From NCBI GenBank assembly GCA_023437755.1, contig JAEZFJ010000171.1:1-5361 (forward strand): 5,361 nt of DNA, read 5' to 3'. How positions within the stretch are numbered: the stretch's first letter is position 1; every line of letters begins with the position of its first letter. The DNA is from Pseudomonadota bacterium. GTDB lineage: Bacteria; Pseudomonadota; Alphaproteobacteria; Rhizobiales; Devosiaceae. The notes beneath the pieces were generated by a model. It saw only the letters and a list, made by a program, of their open reading frames with translations. It had not been told where the DNA came from and made no database searches. Positions 1 through 5,327 of the stretch are shown here, in pieces. The translations under genes were made by a program, and so were the position numbers.

Positions 1-20
1 GCCCTGAGGCGACCGCTGGC

Positions 21-1436
21 TCAGGCGATCCTGTAGGCGTCCTTGGCGGCCTGGTAGCTCAGGTGACGGGCGACCTCGGTGGCGGTCGAGCGGGTGAGAC
101 GGTGCTCGGCGACCCAGTTGGCGAGGAAGCCTGCGACTTCGCGGCGCCACACGTCATGGCGGGCAGGGATCGAGAGCAGGGCGCGGGTGTCGTCGTTGAA
201 GCCCGCCAGATTGTAAAACCCGGCAGTTTCCACCACTTGGTCAAGATAGCGGCGGATGCCCTGAGGGGAATCGTGGAACCACCATGGCGGGCCGATCATC
301 AGCGACGGCCAGTAGCCGGCCATCGGCGCCAGTTCGCGCGCATAGGTGGTTTCGTCGAGCACGAACATGATGATGCGAAGGTTGGGCTCGTTGCCACAGC
401 GCGACAACAGCGCCTTGAGCCCGCCGACATAGTCGGTGGGGCCGGGAATGTCGGCGCCAAGGTCGGGGCCGCGCTCGCCGAACAGGAGCGGATCAGTGTT
501 GCGGCGCGAACCAGCGTGAATCTGCATGACCATGCCGTCTTCAACCGACAGCAGGGCCATTTCGGTCAGCATCTGGGCACGGAACAATTCGGCGTCGGCA
601 TCGTCGTGACGGCCGGCAAGAATCCTGTCGAGCAGCGCCTGCTTCTCAACCAGTGGCAGATCGGCGGTGTTGGCGGTGGGCACGCCATGGTCGGTAGCGA
701 CGGCGCCGAAGCGGCGGAAATACTCGCGGCGCTTCCTGTGGGCGTTGATCAACCCGTCCCACCGGGTGATATCCTCGCCAGTCAGTTCGCCGAAGCGCTT
801 GAGGTTCTCCACGATGGCCGGTCGGGCCGGATCGGTCACGTCGTCCGGGCGGTAGGTGGTGCGGACGCGGCCAATGGTGCCGGCGGATTCCATCTTCTGG
901 TGGTGAACCAGAGGATCGAGCGCAAATTCGGTGGTGGCGATCACTTCCACCCTGGCGCGATCGAGAATGGCGTGCGGCAGGAGTTCGGGAGTGGCCAGCG
1001 CCGCATCGGTTGTGTCGTAGATGCGGTCGGCGGTGGCGGGTGACAACTCGTCGGTGATGCCGAAGGCCCATTGCAGGGAATGGTCGATCCAGGTCCTGGA
1101 CGGGGTGCCGGCGAACAGGTGGTAGTTGGCAGCCAGCAGGTGCCAGGCTGCCCTGCCCTCGGCGACCGACTTGCCGTCCTTGCGGGGCACGCCGAGATCG
1201 TCATAGCTGAGGCCACGGCTGCGCAGCATGCGCAGCACATAGTGGTCGGGCGTCAGGAACAGCGCGGCCGGATTGCTGAAGCGTTCGTTCTCGGCGAACC
1301 ACGACGGATCAGTGTGTCCATGCGGGCAGATCAGCGGCAGGTCCGCCACTTCGGCATAGAGTTCCCGGGCGATGCCGCGGGCGGGCTCGGCCGACGGGAA
1401 CAGGCGATCGGGATGAAGGTACGCTGACTGGGTCAT
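21..1436 (-). CDS. uxaC: Uronate isomerase (glucuronate/galacturonate isomerase)
   Basis: The predicted 471-aa cytoplasmic enzyme interconverts D-glucuronate with D-fructuronate and D-galacturonate with D-tagaturonate (EC 5.3.1.12), the entry step of hexuronate catabolism. The length is normal for the family (about 470 aa). Visible signatures are the metal-ligand motif PHGHTDPSWF (His39, His41), TPDHYVLRML (62-71), QIHAGSRRN with His307, PPWWFHDS (383-390) and FNDDTRALLSIPARHD (413-428), which contains the conserved metal-site Asp. These place it in the amidohydrolase-fold UxaC family, and the wording resembles Caulobacter-type UxaC more than the E. coli enzyme. I chose the ATG at 1436 because the homology begins at MTQSAYLHPDRLFPS and a G-rich stretch (CCGGGGGC) precedes it; a TTG at 1472 would add 12 unconserved residues. 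The gene faces away from the rest of the window and ends 20 bases from the left edge, so any downstream uronate genes would lie outside. Function is confident; substrate preference is not visible. Confidence 0.96.
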   Translation of the reverse strand: MTQSAYLHPDRLFPSAEPARGIARELYAEVADLPLICPHGHTDPSWFAENERFSNPAALFLTPDHYVLRMLRSRGLSYDDLGVPRKDGKSVAEGRAAWHLLAANYHLFAGTPSRTWIDHSLQWAFGITDELSPATADRIYDTTDAALATPELLPHAILDRARVEVIATTEFALDPLVHHQKMESAGTIGRVRTTYRPDDVTDPARPAIVENLKRFGELTGEDITRWDGLINAHRKRREYFRRFGAVATDHGVPTANTADLPLVEKQALLDRILAGRHDDADAELFRAQMLTEMALLSVEDGMVMQIHAGSRRNTDPLLFGERGPDLGADIPGPTDYVGGLKALLSRCGNEPNLRIIMFVLDETTYARELAPMAGYWPSLMIGPPWWFHDSPQGIRRYLDQVVETAGFYNLAGFNDDTRALLSIPARHDVWRREVAGFLANWVAEHRLTRSTATEVARHLSYQAAKDAYRIA

Positions 1437-1498
1437 GCCCCCGGTTCTGCCATGAAGGCGCGGCAAGATCAATTGCTTCCATACAAGATGCAGATCGA

Positions 1499-1513
1499 TC
1501 GAGTTTATCTCGA
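1499..1513. promoter_or_regulatory. Inverted repeat in the uxaC upstream region (possible operator)
   Basis: A perfect 5-base inverted repeat, TCGAG-TTTAT-CTCGA, lies 63 bases upstream of the uxaC start in the only AT-richer stretch of the divergent spacer. Hexuronate genes are often controlled by GntR- or LacI-type repressors that bind short palindromes near the promoter, so an operator is plausible. The arms are short and match no consensus that I can name with certainty. No clear -35/-10 pair was identified for uxaC. Confidence 0.25.
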
Positions 1514-1609
1514 ATTAACTGCATTTTGAGGTCGGCGTTCGAGCCGAAGCGCTGCGAGAGTAGGCTCTGCGCCAGGGTGAGAAACAGCGCAAGGCGGCTG
1601 CCCGCAACT

Positions 1610-1626
1610 GCCGGTCGACGACCGGC
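1610..1626 (+). other. 7-bp hairpin just upstream of a ribosome binding site
   Basis: The bases read GCCGGTC-GAC-GACCGGC, a perfect 7-base inverted repeat with a 3-base spacer. It ends five bases before the AAGGGGG Shine-Dalgarno of the 54-aa gene at 1644. In a plus-strand transcript it would fold as a stem next to the ribosome site, where it could affect translation or mRNA stability. It lacks a T tract on either side, so it does not look like an intrinsic terminator. A dyad binding site for a regulator is the alternative. Confidence 0.4.
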
Positions 1627-1643
1627 CAGCAAGGGGGTGCCAG

Positions 1644-1808
1644 ATGGCCAATCTCGATACCCATGATACCACACTCGTCGAGACCGCTCGGCGGCTTGCG
1701 CGCCGCGCCAGCCGGATCGACCATACGCAACGCATGTTGGTGGCGGCGGGGCTTTCCGCCGTGGGCATCGTGGCGGTGGCTGCGACTATGCTGGGAATGG
1801 TGATCTAG
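1644..1808 (+). CDS. Small protein with a C-terminal membrane segment (54 aa), unknown function
   Basis: An ATG preceded by the strong ribosome site AAGGGGG (1631-1637, 6 bases before the start) opens a 54-residue frame ending in TAG at 1806. Residues 1-30 are polar and rich in Arg and His (LVETARRLARRASRID), consistent with an amphipathic helix. Residues 31-54 (MLVAAGLSAV then GIVAVAATMLGMVI) form one hydrophobic segment that runs to the last residue. This is the plan of a C-tail-anchored single-pass inner-membrane protein with a basic cytoplasmic N-terminus. I recognise no family. It is divergent from uxaC and lies 127 bases before the next small gene. No EcfG-type promoter was found upstream, unlike three of the genes to its right. 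Confidence that it is real rests on the ribosome site and the coherent topology, since the length alone is weak evidence. Confidence 0.68.
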   Translation: MANLDTHDTTLVETARRLARRASRIDHTQRMLVAAGLSAVGIVAVAATMLGMVI

Positions 1809-1836
1809 CCAGCATACCCCCAGCGCATGGCTGGCT
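1807..1836 (+). other. Inverted repeat overlapping the stop codon of the 54-aa gene
   Basis: AGCCAGC (1807-1813) and GCTGGCT (1830-1836) are perfect 7-base arms around a 16-base loop. A shorter alternative stem, CCAGC/GCTGG (1820-1824/1830-1834), competes for the right arm. The repeat could stabilise the 3' end of the mRNA or help end transcription, but no run of T follows, so I do not call it a terminator. Confidence 0.3.
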
Positions 1837-1935
1837 TGACCGATCGAGCCCTACTCGAAGTCCGCTCATGGGCCCATCTAGGGGTCATGAAAGCGGCCCG
1901 GATATGTTGATCGGGTCCATCCCAAGGAGTTGGTC
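1837..1935 (+). other. Leader/promoter region of the 57-aa gene, promoter not resolved
   Basis: This spacer carries a TTGACC (1836-1841) that could be a -35 box, but no convincing -10 box sits 16-18 bases later. It also holds a perfect 10-base palindrome ATGGGCCCAT (1868-1877) and ends in the ribosome site AAGGAG (1924-1929). No GGAAC-type stress promoter is present. A 27-codon frame starting at 1827 lacks a ribosome site and is not called. Confidence 0.3.
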
Positions 1936-2109
1936 ATGAGCGCCCTGCGCAACCATCGTTTGTTTGCGACTCTCGGTACCATCGCCGATGTGTTCGGCAG
2001 CGCCGCCGCTGCCGCCGCGGCTGTGGAAGCCGGCCGGACGCCCAAGGCCAAGCACCTGAGGACCCTCGGTATCGACGCCGACGCTTTCCGTCGGATCGAG
2101 CGGCTCTAG
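1936..2109 (+). CDS. Small DUF1127-like protein (57 aa)
   Basis: An ATG six bases after a perfect AAGGAG (1924-1929) opens a 57-residue frame ending in TAG at 2107. The N-terminal half ends in an alanine run (GSAAAAAAAVEAG, 21-33). The basic C-terminal half reads RTPKAKHLRTLGIDADAFRR (34-53). The pattern LR-x-L-G-I-D-x-x-A-x-x-R resembles the end of DUF1127 mini-proteins (LRDIGLxxxDI), although the Arg-rich front part typical of DUF1127 is poor here, so membership is tentative. Some short DUF1127 proteins bind RNA or affect sRNA maturation; CcaF1 of Rhodobacter does so and is followed by anti-Shine-Dalgarno CcsR RNAs. The same arrangement appears here: a CCCTCCC-loop hairpin and a terminator lie within 110 bases of the stop. 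The gene is probably monocistronic with that RNA tail. Confidence 0.72.
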   Translation: MSALRNHRLFATLGTIADVFGSAAAAAAAVEAGRTPKAKHLRTLGIDADAFRRIERL

Positions 2110-2112
2110 TCT

Positions 2113-2213
2113 CCCCGACGCGGGGCGCCGTTCCCTCCCTCCCGGCGACCTGCGCCGAGCCCGGTCCGTACGTCAGAGAAGCCCGGATGCCAGCAATGGT
2201 GTCCGGGCTTTTT
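2113..2213 (+). ncRNA. Candidate 3'-UTR small RNA with an anti-Shine-Dalgarno loop (cuckoo/CcsR-like)
   Basis: Immediately after the 57-aa gene come three hairpins in a row. The first is CCCCG-ACG-CGGGG (2113-2125). The second is a perfect 5-bp stem CGCCG/CGGCG (2126-2130/2143-2147) that displays the 12-base loop TTCCCTCCCTCC. The third is the terminator (2180-2209). The exposed CCTCCC is complementary to Shine-Dalgarno sequences. Alphaproteobacterial cuckoo/CcsR RNAs are defined by two to four adjacent hairpins with CCUCCUCCC in the loops, often downstream of DUF1127 genes. This copy has only one such loop, and the motif is CCCUCCCUCCC rather than CCUCCUCCC. It is therefore a cuckoo-like candidate released from, or read through with, the upstream mRNA. 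The boundaries are approximate; the 5' end could be a processing site near the stop codon. Confidence 0.5.
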
Positions 2214-2216
2214 CTT
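2180..2216 (+). terminator. Strong intrinsic (rho-independent) terminator
   Basis: The arm AGCCCGGATGCCA (2180-2192) pairs with TGGTGTCCGGGCT (2197-2209) over 13 positions, including two G-T wobbles, around a GCAA (GNRA-type) tetraloop at 2193-2196. The T-rich tract TTTTTCTT (2209-2216) follows directly. It ends transcription of the 57-aa gene and its RNA tail five bases before the next promoter element, so it insulates the two units. Confidence 0.9.
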
Positions 2217-2220
2217 GCCC

Positions 2221-2246
2221 GGAACCGATGGTGCTGCCCACCTGTT
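2221..2246 (+). promoter_or_regulatory. EcfG/RpoE2-type general-stress promoter upstream of the hydrophilin-like gene
   Basis: GGAAC (2221-2225) is followed after 17 bases by TGTT (2243-2246), which fits the alphaproteobacterial EcfG/RpoE2 pattern GGAAC-N16/17-cGTT (also written GGAAC-N18/19-TT). It begins right after the terminator. The predicted start of transcription, about 6-8 bases past the -10, leaves a leader of about 20 bases containing the ribosome site AAGGAG (2261-2266) of the gene at 2273. The tight fit of terminator, promoter, ribosome site and start codon supports it. Confidence 0.72.
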
Positions 2247-2272
2247 GGATGGGCATAGCGAAGGAGATCGCC

Positions 2273-2428
2273 ATGGCCGACAAGGACATCAAGAGCAAGC
2301 CGGCGCCGCTGGAAACCGACCCGGGTGAGCAGCAGGACGACAACATCGACGATCTGGGCGACAAGCACGGCGGCGGCAAGCAGGAGCAGCCCGGCGGAAG
2401 TAGCACGGACAAGGGCGGCAAGCGCTAA
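2273..2428 (+). CDS. Hydrophilin-like small disordered protein (51 aa)
   Basis: The start is the ATG six bases after AAGGAG (2261-2266); an in-frame ATG at 2228 would translate through the promoter and ribosome site and is rejected. The 51 residues contain 9 Gly (about 18 percent), 12 Asp/Glu and 8 Lys/Arg, with no aromatic residue and no Cys. The acidic centre EQQDDNIDDLGDK (19-31) is followed by a Gly/Lys/Ser tail with HGGGK and KGGKR. Such composition meets the usual description of hydrophilins (over 6 percent Gly, strongly hydrophilic), intrinsically disordered proteins made under water loss. No named family is recognised. It has an EcfG-like promoter of its own and sits 165 bases before treY on the same strand, so a role in desiccation or osmotic protection alongside trehalose is inferred. 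No clear terminator separates it from treY, so some read-through is possible. Confidence 0.8.
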   Translation: MADKDIKSKPAPLETDPGEQQDDNIDDLGDKHGGGKQEQPGGSSTDKGGKR

Positions 2429-2460
2429 GCACCCTGCCTTCGTCACCCAGAGCGAGCCGC

Positions 2461-2487
2461 GGAACGAAGTTGCAAGGCTGCCGTTCC
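2461..2487 (+). promoter_or_regulatory. EcfG/RpoE2-type promoter upstream of treY, symmetrical on both strands
   Basis: GGAAC (2461-2465), 16 bases, then CGTT (2482-2485) is an exact match to the EcfG/RpoE2 consensus GGAAC-N16/17-CGTT. Transcription would begin near 2492 and give treY a leader of about 100 bases. The element is also an inverted repeat, GGAACG (2461-2466) and CGTTCC (2482-2487), so the opposite strand reads GGAAC-N16-CGTT as well. It could fire both ways, or the match could be a by-product of a palindrome. Confidence 0.65.
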
Positions 2488-2593
2488 CACCGGGCTCGAC
2501 ACCTGGACCCATGCCCATGACCCCCGCGATTTCTACTCAGCGTCCCGCCGCGCCGGGCACTGACCCGTGCACTGCTGGATGGGTGGGGCCGCA

Positions 2594-5017
2594 ATGATCA
2601 CTCCACGCGCCACCTATCGCCTGCAGCTCAACAAGGACTTCACCTTCGCCGACGCCCTTGCGTTGGTGCCGTATCTGGATGAGCTGGGGGTTAGTCACGC
2701 CTATCTGTCGCCGATCCTCAAGGCGCGATCGGGCAGCACCCATGGCTACGACACCGTCGACCATACCCAACTTAACCCCGAACTCGGGACAATGGCGGAG
2801 TTCCGTGCCCTGGCGGATGCGCTGCACCAGCGGGGTATGGGCGTGTTGCTCGACTTCGTGCCGAACCATGTCGGTGTCGGCGGCAGCGAGAACCCGATCT
2901 GGCTCGACCTGCTGCAGCATGGGCAGGCGAGCCGCTATGCCCAATGGTTCGATATCGACTGGTCGGTGGGCCGACCTGGTGCGACCGGCAAGGTGCTGGT
3001 GCCGTTTCTGGGCTCGACCTATGCCGAGGCGCTGGCGGCGGGTCAAATCCGGCTCGAGGCGGATGGCGACGACGGCTTTGCCGTCTGGGTCTACAACAAC
3101 GACAAGCTGCCGGTGCGGCCGGATGATGCCACGGCCCTGATGACCGGGCATGGCAGCGTCGAGGCGGCGGTGGCAGCGCTGACGGGCACGGAAGGCGACT
3201 TCCAAAGCAGGGCCGAGCTCGACCGGCTGATCGCCAACCAGCACTGGCGGCTGGTGCATTTCGGCGCCGGTGGCGACGAAATGAACTATCGCCGGTTTTT
3301 CGTGAACAGCGAGCTGGCCGGTATCCGCATCGATCGCGATGAGGTCTTCGAGCACGCCCACCGTCTGGTGTTCGAACTCATCGCCGACGGGTTGGTGGAT
3401 GGTCTCAGGATCGACCACATCGACGGGCTGCTCGACCCCAAACGCTATCTGGAGCAGTTGCAGGAGCGGTCGCCCCGCCCGATCTGGTTGCTGATCGAGA
3501 AGATTCTGGCTCCGCACGAGCAGTTGCGGCCGGACTGGCCGGTGGATGGCACCACCGGCTACGAGGTCAGCGCGGAGCTGATCCGGCTGGTGACGCGGGC
3601 AGAGGCGGAGCCGGTGCTGAGCGAGGCATATTCCGACTTCGTGGGCGAAATCATCGAGCCGGCGGAGGAGGAGTACCGGACCAAGCTGCGGGTGATGGAC
3701 AACGAACTCGCCGCGGAGCTTGAATCGCTGGCGCGGCGGTTCTCGGCGCTGGCGTGGTCCGTTCCGGCAACCGTGGACCTGACCGAACTGCAGATGCGGC
3801 GGGTGCTGCGGGAGGTCGTGGCGCACCTTTCGGTCTATCGCACCTATGCGGATGGCGACGGCGTGAGCAGCCGGGACCAGCGGGAGATCGGGCGCGCCAC
3901 AGGGCTGGCGCGGCGCACGCAGCCGCAGGTGCAGCCGACAGCGTTCAACTTTGTCGAGCAGGTGCTCTGCGGCACGGTCGAGGGTGGGTACGACCCGGAG
4001 GCACTGCGCCTCGCCCGGGGTCGATTCCAGCAGTACAGCGGGCCGGTAATGGCCAAGGGCCTCGAGGACACCACCCTCTACCGCTACAACCGGCTGGTGT
4101 CGCTGAACGATGTCGGGGCGCATCCGGACCGCTTCTCCCTGCCCGTGGCAGCCTTCCACGACAGCAATCGCCGGCGGCTTCAGACGCATCCGAGTTGCAT
4201 GATCGCGACCTCGACGCATGACACCAAGCGCGGCGAGGACGTCCGCGCCTTCATTGCGGCGATTGCTGATGAGCCGGACCAGTGGCGCGAGGCGGTGAAC
4301 CGCTGGCGGCAATTGCTGCTCCCGGCTGCGGCCGCGGTGCATCCAAACGACCTGTACCTCCTGTTCCAGCTGCTGGTGGGTGGCTGGCCCATCAATGGCG
4401 ATGCCGAGGACTTCGCGCAGCGGCTCAAGGACACGATGATGAAGTCGCTCCGCGAGGCGCGGCAGCGCAGCGACTGGTGCGTCAACAACCAGGTCTATGA
4501 GGAGCAGGTGTTCAGCCTCATAGACGCCCTGCTGGCGGATGCCGGCTTCACCGCGGATTTCCACCGGGTGCGCGAGCGCATCCAGACCATTGGCCGGCGC
4601 AAGGCGCTGGTGCAGGCGGCACTGAAGCTGACCGTTCCCGGTGTGCCGGACATCTATCGCGGTGGCGAAGACTGGGAGCAGAGTTTCGTCGACCCCGACA
4701 ACCGTCGGCCGGTGGATTTCGAAGCCCTCCAGGAGCGGCTGGCAGCGCCGGAAAAGCAGCGGGACGAAAAGATCGTGCTCACCAGAACGCTCCTCCAACT
4801 GCGCCGGCGCCTGCCGGACGTGTTCTCGAACGGAGACTACGAACCGATCAACGCCGGTGAGGACCTCATAGCCTTCCGCCGCAGCCATGGGGATAAGTCC
4901 GTGGTGGTGGTGGCGGACCTATCCCGTGGTCACCGGGCGACGCTGCCGGCCGTAGTCGATCTCGCCACCGCCTATGGGTCGGCGGAGGGGCCGGTGTGGG
5001 TATTTGCGAGCGCCTGA
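2594..5017 (+). CDS. treY: Maltooligosyltrehalose synthase (GH13)
   Basis: The predicted 807-aa cytoplasmic enzyme, (1->4)-alpha-D-glucan 1-alpha-D-glucosylmutase (EC 5.4.99.15), turns the reducing-end alpha-1,4 bond of maltodextrins into alpha-1,1, giving maltooligosyltrehalose. TreZ then releases trehalose. The family opening PRATYRLQLNKDFTF is at residues 4-18. The GH13 set is complete: region I LLDFVPNH (Asp87, Asn91, His92), region II GLRIDHIDGL with nucleophile Asp274, region III LLIEK with acid/base Glu302, and region IV ATSTHDTKRGEDVRA with His542 and Asp543. FNFVEQVLCG (451-460), VPGVPDIYRGGE (681-692) and DPDNRRPVDF (700-709) are TreY-type blocks. The ATG at 2594 is preferred because the homology starts there and GGTGGGG precedes it; GTG at 2567 and ATG at 2579 are alternatives with poorer ribosome sites. 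The length is within the family range and no residue is missing. An exact EcfG-type promoter lies upstream. No treZ, glgX or malQ is adjacent, so the partner must be elsewhere. Confidence 0.97.
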   Translation: MITPRATYRLQLNKDFTFADALALVPYLDELGVSHAYLSPILKARSGSTHGYDTVDHTQLNPELGTMAEFRALADALHQRGMGVLLDFVPNHVGVGGSENPIWLDLLQHGQASRYAQWFDIDWSVGRPGATGKVLVPFLGSTYAEALAAGQIRLEADGDDGFAVWVYNNDKLPVRPDDATALMTGHGSVEAAVAALTGTEGDFQSRAELDRLIANQHWRLVHFGAGGDEMNYRRFFVNSELAGIRIDRDEVFEHAHRLVFELIADGLVDGLRIDHIDGLLDPKRYLEQLQERSPRPIWLLIEKILAPHEQLRPDWPVDGTTGYEVSAELIRLVTRAEAEPVLSEAYSDFVGEIIEPAEEEYRTKLRVMDNELAAELESLARRFSALAWSVPATVDLTELQMRRVLREVVAHLSVYRTYADGDGVSSRDQREIGRATGLARRTQPQVQPTAFNFVEQVLCGTVEGGYDPEALRLARGRFQQYSGPVMAKGLEDTTLYRYNRLVSLNDVGAHPDRFSLPVAAFHDSNRRRLQTHPSCMIATSTHDTKRGEDVRAFIAAIADEPDQWREAVNRWRQLLLPAAAAVHPNDLYLLFQLLVGGWPINGDAEDFAQRLKDTMMKSLREARQRSDWCVNNQVYEEQVFSLIDALLADAGFTADFHRVRERIQTIGRRKALVQAALKLTVPGVPDIYRGGEDWEQSFVDPDNRRPVDFEALQERLAAPEKQRDEKIVLTRTLLQLRRRLPDVFSNGDYEPINAGEDLIAFRRSHGDKSVVVVADLSRGHRATLPAVVDLATAYGSAEGPVWVFASA

Positions 5018-5020
5018 AAT

Positions 5021-5051
5021 GGTTCGCCGCTGACGGTTCGCTGACAGAACC
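5021..5051 (+). repeat. Short tandem direct repeat with hairpin after treY
   Basis: GGTTCGCCGCTGAC (5021-5034) is followed at once by GGTTCGCTGAC (5035-5045), the same unit without an internal CCG. The second GGTTC (5035-5039) can pair with GAACC (5047-5051) around a 7-base loop. No T tract follows, so it is at best a weak transcription end for treY or an mRNA-stability stem. I see no better terminator between treY and the next gene. Confidence 0.4.
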
Positions 5052-5081
5052 CTGACCGGGAGCGGGTGAAAATTTGCTGCG

Positions 5082-5106
5082 GGAACAATCCGCTAGCTGA
5101 GCAGTT
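5082..5106 (+). promoter_or_regulatory. EcfG/RpoE2-type promoter upstream of the 49-aa gene
   Basis: GGAAC (5082-5086), 17 bases, then GTT (5104-5106) matches GGAAC-N18-TT, with AGTT in place of CGTT at the -10. The bases after the -35 (GGAACAATC) also resemble known EcfG sites, which often continue with A residues. A leader of about 30 bases would include the ribosome site GGAG at 5133-5136. A 4-base stem GCGG/CCGC surrounds the -35. Confidence 0.65.
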
Positions 5107-5143
5107 GAGGGGTCGAACGAATGTACTCTGCCGGAGAACCAGA

Positions 5144-5293
5144 ATGGTTGCCCTGTTGATCGCCGCCGCCCTGCTCTGCCTCGCCATGCCAGCCGCTCTC
5201 CTGGCCGCGCTGTTCTACAACGACTACGACGCCCGTCGCGCCGAACGCGGCATGGACGCGATGGCCGAAGCAACGGTGCGTCAGCGCTTCTAG
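5144..5293 (+). CDS. Small membrane or exported protein (49 aa), unknown function
   Basis: The ATG at 5144 lies seven bases after GGAG (5133-5136) and opens 49 residues ending in TAG at 5291. Residues 1-24 (MVALLIAAALLCLAMPAALL then AALF) are one hydrophobic stretch without N-terminal charge. Residues 25-49 (YNDYDARRAERGMDAMAEAT then VRQRF) are charged. With Arg just after the membrane segment, the likely topology is N-terminus outside and C-terminus in the cytoplasm. An uncleaved signal anchor or an exported peptide is also possible. An in-frame upstream codon at 5066 would add 26 residues read through the promoter, so it is rejected. The gene is on the treY strand with its own EcfG-like promoter and converges with a tRNA gene 34 bases away. 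No family is recognised; a stress-related envelope role is inferred only from the promoter. Confidence 0.68.
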   Translation: MVALLIAAALLCLAMPAALLAALFYNDYDARRAERGMDAMAEATVRQRF

Positions 5294-5327
5294 TCGGCGC
5301 TGGATACGGCTTGGGGTGTAGGGGAAA

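Noticed and set aside
63..1043. A 326-codon open frame antisense to uxaC
   Set aside because: It is a GC-driven shadow of the clear uxaC frame, with a low-complexity translation and no motif.
1437..1472. TTG start adding 12 residues to UxaC
   Set aside because: The family match begins at the ATG at 1436, and the added residues are not family-like.
1505..1768. An 87-codon minus-strand frame in the divergent spacer
   Set aside because: It overlaps the uxaC upstream region and the 54-aa gene, and has no ribosome site or recognisable protein features.
1827..1910. A 27-codon frame starting ATGGCTGGC before the 57-aa gene
   Set aside because: There is no Shine-Dalgarno sequence, and it lies within hairpin sequence of the spacer.
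1934..2518. A 194-codon minus-strand frame across the small genes
   Set aside because: It runs through a strong terminator, two promoters and two small genes that have good ribosome sites; its translation looks random and Arg-rich.
2537..4888. A 783-codon open frame antisense to treY
   Set aside because: It mirrors the codon bias of a GC-rich gene, has no recognisable family and overlaps a well-supported GH13 enzyme with a complete active site.
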